Below are positions 16,956 to 26,405 of a DNA stretch of 64,000 nt, one piece after another. Every line of letters starts with the position of its first letter. Position 1 is the stretch's first letter. Position numbers and translations under genes: made by a program. A model generated the notes under the pieces. The model ran no database searches. It was not told the DNA's origin and saw only the letters and a program-made list of their open reading frames with translations. Origin of the DNA: Pseudooceanicola pacificus. GTDB taxonomy: Bacteria; Pseudomonadota; Alphaproteobacteria; Rhodobacterales; Rhodobacteraceae. The stretch lies in NCBI RefSeq assembly GCF_009789075.1, contig NZ_WNXQ01000005.1:62001-126000 (forward strand), given 5' to 3'.

Positions 16956-17419
16956 GGGGCGTTGTCATCGGGACAGTCTTCGCGGTTCTTGCGGCTGCGG
17001 GCTTCTGGTTCGTCCTCGGGCAGGGGACGACCGAGAATGCCTCTGCGGCGCCGGTGGACATCGCCGAAGGCAAGGCGCTCTACGCCGAGAACTGCGCCTC
17101 CTGCCACGGAGCCGAGCTTGAGGGCCAGCCCGACTGGCGCTCACCCGGCCCCGATGGGCGTCTGCCGGCGCCGCCGCATAACGAGACGGGTCATACCTGG
17201 CATCACCCGGACAGCGTCCTGTTCGACTATACCAAGCTGGGCGGAGAGGCCCTGATGGCGCAACGTGGCATGGAATTCGGCAGTGGCATGCCGGGTTTCG
17301 GTGACAGCCTGACGGATCAACAGATCCGAAACATTCTGGGTTACATCCGCTCGACCTGGCCCGAAGACGTGAAACAAGCCCAGGCAGAACGAACGAAAGC
17401 GGACAATGGAGCGAACTGA
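16952..17419 (+). CDS. Monoheme cytochrome c, membrane-anchored
   Basis: Predicted 155 aa, starting at the ATG that overlaps the oxidase stop. It has an N-terminal hydrophobic anchor (about 4-24), heme motif CASCH (48-52), and a C-terminal MEFGSGMPGFG region for the axial Met. The tight coupling to the multicopper oxidase suggests it is its electron donor or acceptor. Confidence 0.88.
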   Translation: MRGVVIGTVFAVLAAAGFWFVLGQGTTENASAAPVDIAEGKALYAENCASCHGAELEGQPDWRSPGPDGRLPAPPHNETGHTWHHPDSVLFDYTKLGGEALMAQRGMEFGSGMPGFGDSLTDQQIRNILGYIRSTWPEDVKQAQAERTKADNGAN

Positions 17420-17420
17420 A

Positions 17421-18152
17421 ATGACGCTGAAGAAACCGATCCTTGCGCTGGCGATGGCAGCCCTGCTGCCGATGCCTGCGCTCTCCCAGGAGCTTGACGA
17501 GGCGCGGGTCAAGGAACTGGTCCTCGAGGCGATACGCGAGAACCCCGAGATCATCATGGAGGCGGTCGCGCTGCTCGAACAGCGGCAGGCGGATGCCCAG
17601 GCCCAGAACCAGTCGGACGTGCTGCGCAACCAGCGTGACCTGATCGAGCATGATCCGAACGCGCCCGTGCTCGGCAACCCGGACGGCGATGTGACCGTGG
17701 TGGAGTTCTTCGACTACAACTGCCCCTATTGCCGCCGCGCAAAACCGGAGATCCGGGCCCTGATCGAGGAAGACCCGAACGTCCGGCTCGTCTACCGCGA
17801 ATGGCCCATCCTCGGCGAAGGATCCGTCTTTGCCGCCAAGGCGGCGCTCGCGGCCCGTGCGCAAGGCAAATACGAAGACTTTCACTGGGCGATGATGGCG
17901 ATTGATGGCCGCGCGAACGAAGCCTCAGTCATGCGTGTCGCCGAAGACGTCGGGCTGGACCTGGATCAACTGAGACAGGACATGGAGGCCCAGGAAGTTG
18001 CCGAGCACATTGAAACCTCGATGCGCCTGACGCAGGCGCTCGGGTTCAATGGGACGCCGTCCTTCGTCATCGGCGACGCGCTCGTGCCCGGCTTCGTCGA
18101 GAAAGAGCGTCTCTCCGATCTGGTGAGCGAGGCACGCGATTCTTCGCAGTGA
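17421..18152 (+). CDS. DsbA-family thiol oxidoreductase (ScsC/Com1-like)
   Basis: Periplasmic protein of 243 aa with a signal peptide (1-22), an N-terminal helical region (about 23-80) that may drive oligomerisation, and a DsbA fold with NCPYCRR (Cys101, Cys104) and the GTPSFVIGD cis-Pro loop. The ATG at 17421 is preferred over 17406 because GGAG precedes it. With the ScsB-like gene at 9552-11684 it forms a likely ScsB-ScsC redox pair protecting thiols under copper stress. Confidence 0.88.
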   Translation: MTLKKPILALAMAALLPMPALSQELDEARVKELVLEAIRENPEIIMEAVALLEQRQADAQAQNQSDVLRNQRDLIEHDPNAPVLGNPDGDVTVVEFFDYNCPYCRRAKPEIRALIEEDPNVRLVYREWPILGEGSVFAAKAALAARAQGKYEDFHWAMMAIDGRANEASVMRVAEDVGLDLDQLRQDMEAQEVAEHIETSMRLTQALGFNGTPSFVIGDALVPGFVEKERLSDLVSEARDSSQ

Positions 18153-18192
18153 CGGTAAGCTCTGCGCCAGCGATGACCGGCGCGGGCCATGG

Positions 18193-18393
18193 TCAGGCGC
18201 TGACCTGCTGTGCGTCGTAGCCCGCGTCCTTGATCGCCGCGCTCACCTGCTCCGGCGCGAGGACGCTGTTGATGCTGACCCGGTGCGTGTCCAGGTCGCA
18301 GGCGACATCGGCGCCGGGGTCGGCGGCCTTGACCGATTTCTCGATGGCAGCCGTGCAGTGGCCGCAGCTCATGTCGGGCACATTGAATTGCAT
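18193..18393 (-). CDS. copZ: Copper chaperone (HMA domain)
   Basis: Cytoplasmic Cu(I) chaperone of 66 aa, the usual length, with the metal motif MSCGHC (Cys10, Cys13). The start at 18393 has AAGGAG eight bases before it. It is divergent from copA and has its own CueR-type promoter at 18426-18455. It likely hands copper to CopA and CueR. Gene name by family and context. Confidence 0.9.
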   Translation of the reverse strand: MQFNVPDMSCGHCTAAIEKSVKAADPGADVACDLDTHRVSINSVLAPEQVSAAIKDAGYDAQQVSA

Positions 18394-18425
18394 TGCGACG
18401 TCTCCTTGCGTTTGCTTCGCCGCAG

Positions 18426-18455
18426 ATATGAGGATTCCAGCGGGTGGAAGGTCAA
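18426..18455 (-). promoter_or_regulatory. CueR-type promoter of copper chaperone
   Basis: On the minus strand TTGACC (18450-18455), an 18-bp spacer with the dyad CCTTCCACCCGCTGGAA, then TCATAT as -10 (18426-18431). This is the classic stretched-spacer MerR-family promoter. Confidence 0.75.
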
Positions 18456-18492
18456 GAGGGCCGGTCACCGCGAAGAAAATTCATCCGCACGC

Positions 18493-18523
18493 TTGACCTT
18501 CCAGTGACTGGAGGCCCCACATG
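18493..18523 (+). promoter_or_regulatory. CueR-type promoter of copA
   Basis: TTGACC (18493-18498), a 19-bp spacer containing the dyad CCTTCCAGTGACTGGAGG, and a weak -10 (CACATG). It stands back to back with the chaperone promoter 38 bp away, so one CueR can open both. Confidence 0.75.
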
Positions 18524-18555
18524 AGGGGCAGCCAAGAGGAATCAAGGAGGCCGTC

Positions 18556-21063
18556 ATGCCCGAACCAAAGCCCGTCACTCTCTCCGTCGAGGGCATGTCC
18601 TGCGCCTCCTGCGTGGGGCGCGTGGATCGCGGTCTGGCGGCGCTGGAGGGGGTCCATGACGTCTCGGTCAACCTCGCCTCGGAAACCGCCCGCATGACCG
18701 TCGACGATCCCGCGCGTGTCGGCGCGGCGGTCGAGGCGCTCGACGACTTGGGCTACCCGGCGCGCCGGGCGACGGTGACGCTGAACATCGAGTCGATGTC
18801 CTGCGCATCCTGCGTGGGTCGCGTCGACAAGGCGCTCGAGGCCGTGCCGGGCGTGCTCGAGGTGAACGTGAACCTCGCCTCGGAAACCGCGAAGGTCACC
18901 TACGCCGAGGGCGCGGTCACGCCCTCTGACCTGACCGCCGCCAGCGCCGAGATGGGCTACCCCGCCACGGTGGCCGAGGCCTCCGGCGGCGAGGATCGTG
19001 GTGCCCGCAAGGAAGAGGAGGCGCGCGGCCTGCTGCGCCAGACGGCGCTGGCCGCCGCGCTCGCGCTCCCGGTCTTCCTGGTCGAGATGGGCGGCCACGT
19101 CTTTCCCGCCGTGCACCACTGGATCGACGCCACCATCGGCCAGCAGACCAGCTGGGTGCTGCAGTTCGTGCTGACCACGCTGGTGCTCGCCGGCCCCGGG
19201 CGCATGTTCTACCGCAAGGGCATCCCCGCGCTGCTCAAGGGCGCGCCCGACATGAACAGCCTCGTCGCCGTGGGCACCGGGGCGGCCTACTTCTACTCGG
19301 TCGTGGCGACATTCCTTCCGGCGCTGCTCCCCGAGGCGGTGCGCGCCGTCTATTTCGAGGCGGCCGCCGTCATCGTCGTGCTGATCCTGCTCGGCCGCTT
19401 CCTCGAGGCGCGCGCCAAGGGCCGCACCGGCGCGGCGATCCGCAAGCTGCTGGGCCTGCAGGTCCGCACCGCCCGCGTCATGCGCGACGGCGAAAGCGTC
19501 GAGGTCTCGGTCGACGATCTTTCCGCCGGCGACATGGTCCTCGTGCGGCCGGGCGAGCGTATTGCCGTGGACGGCGAGGTCACCGAGGGCTCCAGCCACG
19601 TCGACGAAAGCATGCTCACCGGCGAGCCGGTCCCGGCCGAGAAGGGCCCTGGCGACGCCATCACCGGCGGCACCGTGAACGGCGCGGGCAGCCTGACCTT
19701 CCGCGCCACCCGCGTCGGCGCCGACACTACGCTGTCGCAGATCATCCGCATGGTCGAGGAGGCGCAGGGCGCCAAGCTGCCAATCCAGGGGCTGGTCGAC
19801 CGCATCACCCTGTGGTTCGTGCCCGCCGTCATGTCGGCGGCGCTGCTGACCGTGCTGGTCTGGCTGGTCTTCGGCCCGTCGCCCGCGGTGACGCTGGCGC
19901 TGGTGGCCGGGGTCTCGGTCCTCATCATCGCATGCCCCTGCGCCATGGGCCTCGCGACGCCGACCTCGATCATGGTCGGCACCGGCCGCGCCGCCGAGAT
20001 GGGCGTCCTCTTCCGCAAGGGCGACGCGCTGCAGCAGCTCGCCTCCGTGGGCGTCGTGGCGCTCGACAAGACCGGCACCGTGACCGAGGGGCGGCCCGAG
20101 ATGACCGACCTCGTGCTGGCCGAGGGGGGCGAGCGCGCCGACGTCCTGTCCAAGATCGCGGCGGTCGAGTCGCGCTCCGAGCACCCCATCGCCGAGGCCG
20201 TCGTCCGCGCCGCCCGGGCAGAGGGCGCCCCGCGCGCCGAGGCCACGGATTTCACCTCCGTCACCGGCCACGGCGTCCGCGCCACGGTGGACGGCGCCGA
20301 GGTCCTGGTCGGCGCCGACCGCCTGATGGCCCGCGAGGGCATCGAGACCGGCGCGCTCGCGGCGCGCGAGACCGAGCTTGCCAGCCGCGGCCGCACCGCT
20401 CTCTTTGCCGCCATCGACGGCCGCATCTCCGCGGTCATCGGCGTGGCCGACCCCGTGAAGCCTGCCAGCCGCGAGGCCATCGCCGCGCTGCACGACAAGG
20501 GCCTGACCGTCGCGATGATCACCGGCGACAAGCGCGAGACGGCAGAGGCCATCGCGCGCGAGACCGGCATCGACCATGTCATCGCGGGCGTCCTGCCCGA
20601 CGGCAAGGTCGCCGCGCTGGACGAGCTGCGCGAGGGGCACCGCCAGGTCGCCTTCGTCGGCGACGGCATCAATGACGCGCCCGCGCTGGCCCATGCCGAC
20701 GTCGGCATCGCCATCGGCACCGGCACGGACGTCGCCATCGAGTCCGCCGACGTGGTGCTCATGTCCGGCGACCTGCGCGGTGTGGTCAACGCCTTCGAGG
20801 TCTCGACCCGCACCATGCGCAACATCCGCGAGAACCTGTTCTGGGCCTTCGGCTACAACACCGCGCTGATCCCGGTCGCGGCGGGCGTGCTCTACCCGGC
20901 CTTCGGCCTGCTGCTCTCGCCAATGCTGGCCGCCGGGGCCATGGCGCTCTCGTCGGTCTTCGTGCTGACCAACGCGCTGCGCCTGCGCCGCATCGCGCCC
21001 GCCATGGACGAGGGCGCCGCCGCGCGCCCGGCCGCCCACGCGGCGCACGCGCCCGCAGAGTGA
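18556..21063 (+). CDS. copA: Copper-exporting P1B-type ATPase
   Basis: Inner-membrane Cu(I) efflux pump of 835 aa. Two HMA domains at the N-terminus carry MSCASC (Cys16/19 and Cys83/86). The transport motif is CPC at about 460-462, the phosphorylation site DKTGT near 504, and the C-terminal helices have [10 protein letters not shown] and [17 protein letters not shown] as in Cu(I) pumps. SD is AAGGAGG. The gene is visibly richer in GC than its neighbours, as is cueR after it. Confidence 0.96.
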   Translation: MPEPKPVTLSVEGMSCASCVGRVDRGLAALEGVHDVSVNLASETARMTVDDPARVGAAVEALDDLGYPARRATVTLNIESMSCASCVGRVDKALEAVPGVLEVNVNLASETAKVTYAEGAVTPSDLTAASAEMGYPATVAEASGGEDRGARKEEEARGLLRQTALAAALALPVFLVEMGGHVFPAVHHWIDATIGQQTSWVLQFVLTTLVLAGPGRMFYRKGIPALLKGAPDMNSLVAVGTGAAYFYSVVATFLPALLPEAVRAVYFEAAAVIVVLILLGRFLEARAKGRTGAAIRKLLGLQVRTARVMRDGESVEVSVDDLSAGDMVLVRPGERIAVDGEVTEGSSHVDESMLTGEPVPAEKGPGDAITGGTVNGAGSLTFRATRVGADTTLSQIIRMVEEAQGAKLPIQGLVDRITLWFVPAVMSAALLTVLVWLVFGPSPAVTLALVAGVSVLIIACPCAMGLATPTSIMVGTGRAAEMGVLFRKGDALQQLASVGVVALDKTGTVTEGRPEMTDLVLAEGGERADVLSKIAAVESRSEHPIAEAVVRAARAEGAPRAEATDFTSVTGHGVRATVDGAEVLVGADRLMAREGIETGALAARETELASRGRTALFAAIDGRISAVIGVADPVKPASREAIAALHDKGLTVAMITGDKRETAEAIARETGIDHVIAGVLPDGKVAALDELREGHRQVAFVGDGINDAPALAHADVGIAIGTGTDVAIESADVVLMSGDLRGVVNAFEVSTRTMRNIRENLFWAFGYNTALIPVAAGVLYPAFGLLLSPMLAAGAMALSSVFVLTNALRLRRIAPAMDEGAAARPAAHAAHAPAE

Positions 21064-21076
21064 AAGGAGGACTGCC

Positions 21077-21502
21077 ATGAACATCGGAGACGTCGCCCAA
21101 CGCTCGGGCCTGCCCGCCAAGACGATCCGCTACTACGAGGAGATCGGCCTGATCCGCCCGCAGCGCGGCGAGAACGGCTATCGCCGGTTCCGCGAACAGG
21201 ACCTGCACAAGCTGGCCTTCCTCGGCCGCGCCCGCGCGCTGGGCTTCACCATCGAGGACTGCCGCACCCTGATCGCCCTCTACGAGGACGAGAGCCGCGA
21301 GAGCGGGCAGGTCAAGCGCGTCGCCGAAGAGCACCTGCACCAGATCGACGACAAGATCGCGCAGCTTCAGTCGATGCGCGCGACGCTGGCCGAACTGGTG
21401 AGCTGCTGCGCCGGGGACGACCGCCCCGACTGCCCGATCCTGGAGGACCTGGCGCAGGATGTTCCGGAAGAGGCGGTCGGCGCATCAGAGGGAGTCCGAT
21501 GA
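21077..21502 (+). CDS. cueR: Copper-responsive MerR-family regulator CueR
   Basis: Activator of 141 aa. The N-terminal helix-turn-helix (IGDVAQRSGLPAKTIRYYEE) is followed by a dimerisation helix and the metal loop CCAGDDRPDC, giving the CueR spacing C-x7-C (Cys111, Cys119). It lies 13 bp after copA with AAGGAGG before the ATG. Targets are likely the three promoters at 12380, 18426 and 18493. Confidence 0.93.
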   Translation: MNIGDVAQRSGLPAKTIRYYEEIGLIRPQRGENGYRRFREQDLHKLAFLGRARALGFTIEDCRTLIALYEDESRESGQVKRVAEEHLHQIDDKIAQLQSMRATLAELVSCCAGDDRPDCPILEDLAQDVPEEAVGASEGVR

Positions 21503-22119
21503 CGGGAACCGGGGACAGAGCGCACTGGGATGAGGTCTACGAGTCGCGCGACGAAGGGGCCGTCTCCTGGTTCCAGTCGGAGCCGCAGCCAAGCCTTGAG
21601 CTGATAGAGCGCCACGGCGGCGGCAAGGCGGCATCGGTTATCGACATCGGCGGCGGGGCTTCGCGCCTTGCGGAAGCGCTCCTGGCCTCGGGTTATCGCG
21701 ACCTGTCGATCCTGGATATCTCCGAAGCGGCGCTCGCGCGGACGAGAAAGCGCCTCGCCTCCTTGGCGGATCGGGTCGGTTTCATCGTGGCCGATGTCAC
21801 CACTTGGAAGCCGGCCCGTCACTGGGATGTCTGGCATGATCGGGCGGTGATGCACTTCCTCGTGTCGGAGTCCGGCCAGGCGGCCTATCGCCGGGCGATG
21901 CTGGCGGCCACCGTGCCCGGGTCCGTGGCGATCATCGGCACCTTCGCGCCAGACGGCCCCGAGCGGTGCAGCGGCCTGCCGGTGAGGCGCTGGTCCGCGG
22001 ACGATCTGTTGGACTTCTTCGCACCTGAGTTCTCGCTCCTGGACACGCGAAGGCACAGGCACGAGACGCCGGGAGGGGGAACCCAGAGCTTCGAGTTCGC
22101 TGTGCTCCGACGGGTTTGA
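21499..22119 (+). CDS. Class I SAM-dependent methyltransferase
   Basis: Cytoplasmic protein of 206 aa. The SAM-binding glycine loop is VIDIGGGASRLAE (about 50-62), followed by LDISEAAL and the VWHDRAVMHFL region. It overlaps cueR by ATGA, so it is expressed with the copper genes. Related methyltransferases are often placed near tellurite or metal-resistance genes; the substrate is unknown. Confidence 0.85.
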   Translation: MTGTGDRAHWDEVYESRDEGAVSWFQSEPQPSLELIERHGGGKAASVIDIGGGASRLAEALLASGYRDLSILDISEAALARTRKRLASLADRVGFIVADVTTWKPARHWDVWHDRAVMHFLVSESGQAAYRRAMLAATVPGSVAIIGTFAPDGPERCSGLPVRRWSADDLLDFFAPEFSLLDTRRHRHETPGGGTQSFEFAVLRRV

Positions 22120-22216
22120 GCCGTCGGCCCCAGACCCGGCCCGAGGTTGGCCAAGGGGAACCCTCCAGCGCGGGAGTGTTGTTTCACACTCAATTTACGG
22201 CAATTGAGGAGGCGAC

Positions 22217-23059
22217 ATGTCCTATATTCGGTTCGGTCTGATGATCGCGACTTCGACGATCATCATGTTCATCCTGATGTATCTGAACACCTACGCGTGG
22301 GAGCATCTCTTCTTCTCCGAGACGCGCGCCTACATGGCCATCCTGATGGGGGCAACGATGGCCATCGTGATGCTGTCCTTCATGGTGGCCATGTATTCGA
22401 GCAAAGCGCTGAACATCGCCATTTTTCTTGGCGCGGCGGTCGTCTTCGCCGGATCTCTCTGGCTGGTTCGCAGCCAGGTCACCGTCAGCGGGCCCAGCTA
22501 CATGCGCGCGATGATCCCGCACCATTCCATCGCGGTCATGACGTCGGAGCGGGCCGGGATCGAGGACGCGCGCGTGCGCAAGCTCGCCGACGAGATCATC
22601 GCCGCGCAGCGCAAGGAGATCGCGCAGATGAGCCATCTGATCGCGGATGTCTCCGGCGGCAACGTGGTCAACGACATCTACGAAGACCCCGCCGCCGAAC
22701 CGGGCAGCGTAGAGGACGCCCTGAACAACACCCTGATTTCCAAGCTCGACCTTTCGCCGCTCCCCGAGGAGGAGGCGAACCGGGTCGTCGACGCGCCGGG
22801 CGCATGCCGCTTCAACCGCAGTCCCGAGGCCGACCCGATCCTTTGGACCGGACCGGACGGTGAAGCCGTGACCAAGCTCAACGGTGTTCTTGTCGGTCTG
22901 CAATCTTCCGGTGGCGAGCCCAGCTTCACCTCGGATGGCATGGAGGTCAGCGTTCGACCGCTCGGAGATGAGGCGGACTGGCGGGGTGATGCGGAACTGA
23001 CCTTCGCCCTCGATGCGGGGCTGACTGCAGGCTACCGGGGTTTCTGGTCGTGCGGCTGA
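22217..23059 (+). CDS. DUF305 membrane protein
   Basis: Predicted 280 aa with three N-terminal membrane helices (about 5-25, 40-60, 68-88) and a DUF305 domain with the motif YMRAMIPHHSIAVMTS. Such HH/Met motifs are typical of ferritin-like proteins near copper and heavy-metal genes. After the DUF305 part comes an extra C-terminal domain (about 190-280, RFNRSPEADPILW) that I do not recognise. SD is GAGGAGGCGAC. It is the last gene of the copper block before the recombinase region. Confidence 0.85.
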   Translation: MSYIRFGLMIATSTIIMFILMYLNTYAWEHLFFSETRAYMAILMGATMAIVMLSFMVAMYSSKALNIAIFLGAAVVFAGSLWLVRSQVTVSGPSYMRAMIPHHSIAVMTSERAGIEDARVRKLADEIIAAQRKEIAQMSHLIADVSGGNVVNDIYEDPAAEPGSVEDALNNTLISKLDLSPLPEEEANRVVDAPGACRFNRSPEADPILWTGPDGEAVTKLNGVLVGLQSSGGEPSFTSDGMEVSVRPLGDEADWRGDAELTFALDAGLTAGYRGFWSCG

Positions 23060-23111
23060 CGTCGAGCGCGACGGCACCCAGACTGCCTCGTCTAAAATCT
23101 GCGCTGCGGTA

Positions 23112-24509
23112 TCACGCGGAGGCTCCACGTGATCCATTGTACTCGTCGAAGATGTCGTCGATCTCTTTCCCGGCTGCCGCGAGCGCGGCCAGTTTTGCCC
23201 TGTCACCAGTATATTTCTTTCGGGCCTGCTGCGAGGTGTGGTCATTCATCAACATGCCGGCCAGCGTCGCATCCTCGCTGATCGCGAACACGACATCGTA
23301 GACGATGGATCGACAGATATGAGCACCGGTCCCAAACTCGGTTGACCAGACCTGCGACACGTAGTTCTCGGCAACGCGCGTGCTGTCAGGATGGACAAAA
23401 AGAGGCCATTCTTCTTCCTTGGCCGCGTCGCGCAGGGCGTCGAGATATTTCGGGTCATCATCCTGAAGCAGGCGGGCATCGACGAAATGCTGCACATTCG
23501 GATGAACCGAACCGGGGTAGTCCTCCCGACCGGGACGATGCCGTGTCTTGCGCAACTTGTAGTCCCGCAGGCGGTAACGGCCCTCGGTCCAGACGAGGTC
23601 GCGGCCGAACCTGAGATCATGCCATTCTCGTCGAAGGGGAGTTAGCGGGGGCACCGCGATCGCCATGGCCCGATTGCGCTTGATGACCCGCGTTGCCGGG
23701 TTGGTTTGCTTGGCCACGTCTGCGAGGATGGATTCGGCGCGCGGATGAATGGTCGTGATGTCGATCGCGGCAAGGGCGGCAAATTTCTGCGCCGTCTCGA
23801 CGCTGGCCCGGTCCCGCAGCTTCTGGAGAAGCTTGTCGATTTGCTTGACCAGGGGCTTCGGGTAGGCCTTCGAGAAGCGGAGGAAATCCCTGAGATCGGC
23901 GAATGTCGCGATGATGGTTGAGGTGCTCAGTGGCGCGCCCCGGGCGGAAATTCTGGTCGTCTCAAAAGTATAGTATTTCCGGAGGGAGGTTATTTCGAAG
24001 TCCAGCGCCAGCTGGCTTTCCCGGAGATACCAGCCGTATTGACACAGTTTCCGGGTCATGCGGTCGTAGAGATCCGGTGCCAGCTTGATCTCGCCACCTT
24101 CCCTCCGGTCCCGGATGCCCGCAAGGTGTTGTTGCCACTCCATGGGAAGCTCTTCGAGATAAAGCGAGATATTGCGCTTGTAGTCGCGGCGCGGCTCACG
24201 CGAGATGCCGGCAAAGCGCGCGCAGGCGGTCAGAGACTGTTCTGCAGCACGCAGAGACGCGAGCGGCGGGGCCTCGGGACCGTCGGTCTTGATCATTGCC
24301 GCGACAGCATTGCCGATGGCGGCGGCGCCGTCATTGAGGCGAGCCCAGACCCGGCAGTCGGACGGCGTGAGTTCCGCGCAGCCATGTTCGATCATGAACT
24401 CGACCAGGCTGTCGAGTGCCTGCAACTCCGCGAGCGGCATGCCCAGCAGGATGGGGGAAGCCGCGTTGGGTTGCCAGTGCGGTTTTGCGAGGATGACATG
24501 ACGGGTCAT
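23112..24509 (-). CDS. Tyrosine recombinase, distal member of operon
   Basis: Predicted 465 aa. The C-terminal half has a plausible catalytic set: Arg in LTPLRREWHDL, Lys in YKLRKTR, H-x-x-R in HICRSIVYD, then NDHTSQQARKKY with the last His and the nucleophile Tyr. The N-terminal half is a helical core-binding region. The ATG at 24509 overlaps the stop of the 611-aa recombinase by ATGA. The catalytic boxes are divergent from phage integrases, so the assignment rests on pattern order. It probably acts with the upstream recombinase. Confidence 0.75.
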   Translation of the reverse strand: MTRHVILAKPHWQPNAASPILLGMPLAELQALDSLVEFMIEHGCAELTPSDCRVWARLNDGAAAIGNAVAAMIKTDGPEAPPLASLRAAEQSLTACARFAGISREPRRDYKRNISLYLEELPMEWQQHLAGIRDRREGGEIKLAPDLYDRMTRKLCQYGWYLRESQLALDFEITSLRKYYTFETTRISARGAPLSTSTIIATFADLRDFLRFSKAYPKPLVKQIDKLLQKLRDRASVETAQKFAALAAIDITTIHPRAESILADVAKQTNPATRVIKRNRAMAIAVPPLTPLRREWHDLRFGRDLVWTEGRYRLRDYKLRKTRHRPGREDYPGSVHPNVQHFVDARLLQDDDPKYLDALRDAAKEEEWPLFVHPDSTRVAENYVSQVWSTEFGTGAHICRSIVYDVVFAISEDATLAGMLMNDHTSQQARKKYTGDRAKLAALAAAGKEIDDIFDEYNGSRGASA

Positions 24510-26341
24510 TTTCCGGCCAAAGCCTCCGCCAGGAGATCCTGCACTTCCTCGAGCTTCTGCCGCTTGTCGATCCACCCGTAATAGGTGTCGAGCACGCCGA
24601 CCGAGCAGCCGAGATACGCGGCTGCCCGCCCTCGGTTGCTCCAGGACCGCGCGAGCAGCAGCGTTGCGAAGCCATGCCGGAAATTGTGCGGGAACATCGG
24701 CAAGCCGATCTCTGCGCTACTGCGGGTCAGCCACTTGTAGAGCATCTTCCCTCCGAGAGGGTTTGCCGATCGCTCGGAGACGAACAGGTGTGTGGCCAGG
24801 GCGCACTTCTTCTCTTCGCAGTAGTCCGGGTTGGCGAAGTCGAAAAGCGGCCGCCCAGTCGTCAGGTACCAGTCGAGCACATCGTAGCCGCAATACTTGT
24901 CATCCCGGATGTGGATAGGGGGCAGCTCAACATACTCGCCTTTCATGTCTTTCTGCGCGACCCGTAGCTCGAAGAACTTCCTTTCACCTGTCGTCTTGCG
25001 GAACAGATTCTGCCCGGTGCCGCTACACTCTGCAGCCAGCGCACTGCCTTTCCGTAGGCCGGCGCCACGGATTGCCAGCGCGGAGAAGGCGGCGCAGGTC
25101 GATAGACGCCGCGCGGCACGCAGCTGCGATGTGGTGAGAGCCTTGTCTGTCGCGAGAACGTCCTTCGCACGCTCCTGGTAAAGCACGTGTTGCCTGAGAA
25201 ACGTTCGAACGTCTGCGGGATTGTGAATGAGGTTCTCGCAGAAGGTCCGGTTCTTGGCGGACATCTTTTCACCCGCCGCGTGGCCTTCCTGAAGGTGCGG
25301 GTTCTTCTTCAAATTCTTCAGCCACTTCTTGGTCTTGAGACCGTTGGCCTTGCCGATCTGGGCGACGATGCGGACGTAATCCGCGGCGGTCCGAAGACTG
25401 AACCCGGCATCCGTTTGAGACTGTTCGATCCAGTGACGGATGGCGGCGATGCGAACCGGTGTCTCGAACAGCGAGTCGAGACAGTTCAACGACGCCACGT
25501 CCGCAGCGCCGGTTTCCTGTGCGGCCCGGGCCAGCGCGACCAAAGCTGCGCGGTAGGTCTCGGCCGTTTGCGCCTTGTAACTCTCTGTGCAACTCTCGGA
25601 GACATCATCGTAGGTGCTTTGGTCGTAGCGTGCCGTCTCGACCATGTCGGCGATCATCTTGCGCACGGAGTCGGGCAGGGGGATGCGGGCCGTCGGAACG
25701 AGATAGGTTGGGTCGAAGTCTGGTGGCAGATGTGCTGCGATCTGCGGGAAGACGCGATGGCGGGCAAGTGCCCTGAGGGCTGTCGCCGACGCGTCTCGCT
25801 CGTGGACGGGCATTTGATCCAGGAAGGGCGGAACGAGGTCGGGGGTCAGGTCCATCGGATCGATACCGGCCGCTCTTGCGCGGTCCGAGAAGGTTCGGAT
25901 CGCGCCGAGTGTCCCCGAATGCACCGGACCGTGGTCTTTTGATAGGTCCGCCAGGACGGCCAGGAACGGGGTCCAGCCGTCGATGCGCTCCCGCAATGCT
26001 TTCTTCGCGGCGACAAGACCAAGGGTGGTCCGGATCCTGCGGCGGACGACCTCGCGCCACTTTGCATAGCTGGTCTTGGACTGCCAGAAACTCCGACCTG
26101 AGCCGGGCAGCGGACCGGCGCCGATCTGCTTGAGTGCCGGGAAATTTGTGTCAAACCACGCGAGGAGGTCGACCTCGCCCCCATCGAGAGTAGAGAGCGG
26201 TGCGTTGAAATACTCGGCCAACCGAGCAATGCGGGTGCGTTCGGTTTCGTTGACGGTCTCGTCGCATACTGTCTGCATGGTTTTCGAGGCTGGCACGACG
26301 TCGGACATGGCCGCCTGAGAGGCATTGGCGAAAAAACCCAT
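24506..26341 (-). CDS. Tyrosine recombinase, 611 aa
   Basis: Start at 26341, with AAGGA before the ATG. An N-terminal domain (about 35-115, containing LLAWFDTNFP and YAKWREVVRRRIR) is shared with the 157-aa ORF upstream. The catalytic domain has Arg in GAGLRKGSALAAE, Lys near VAQKDMKG, HNFRHGFATLL as H-x-x-R, then YLGCSVGVLDTYY where the usual LGH His is Cys and Tyr is the nucleophile. It moves or integrates DNA by strand exchange. Coupled to the 465-aa recombinase. Confidence 0.85.
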   Translation of the reverse strand: MGFFANASQAAMSDVVPASKTMQTVCDETVNETERTRIARLAEYFNAPLSTLDGGEVDLLAWFDTNFPALKQIGAGPLPGSGRSFWQSKTSYAKWREVVRRRIRTTLGLVAAKKALRERIDGWTPFLAVLADLSKDHGPVHSGTLGAIRTFSDRARAAGIDPMDLTPDLVPPFLDQMPVHERDASATALRALARHRVFPQIAAHLPPDFDPTYLVPTARIPLPDSVRKMIADMVETARYDQSTYDDVSESCTESYKAQTAETYRAALVALARAAQETGAADVASLNCLDSLFETPVRIAAIRHWIEQSQTDAGFSLRTAADYVRIVAQIGKANGLKTKKWLKNLKKNPHLQEGHAAGEKMSAKNRTFCENLIHNPADVRTFLRQHVLYQERAKDVLATDKALTTSQLRAARRLSTCAAFSALAIRGAGLRKGSALAAECSGTGQNLFRKTTGERKFFELRVAQKDMKGEYVELPPIHIRDDKYCGYDVLDWYLTTGRPLFDFANPDYCEEKKCALATHLFVSERSANPLGGKMLYKWLTRSSAEIGLPMFPHNFRHGFATLLLARSWSNRGRAAAYLGCSVGVLDTYYGWIDKRQKLEEVQDLLAEALAGK

Positions 26342-26405
26342 TCGGTATTCCTTGTCGGGTTGTAGGGAGGCGGTCGACGTTCCGGACGGCCGCGCGATTT
26401 CGGAG

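Noticed and set aside
18481-21120. 879-codon open frame antisense to copA
   Set aside because: It is a shadow of the GC-rich copA gene; residues are low in hydrophobic content and no domain appears, whereas the sense frame has all P-type ATPase motifs.
22120-22216. Terminator between methyltransferase and DUF305 gene
   Set aside because: GC-rich but no clean stem followed by T residues.
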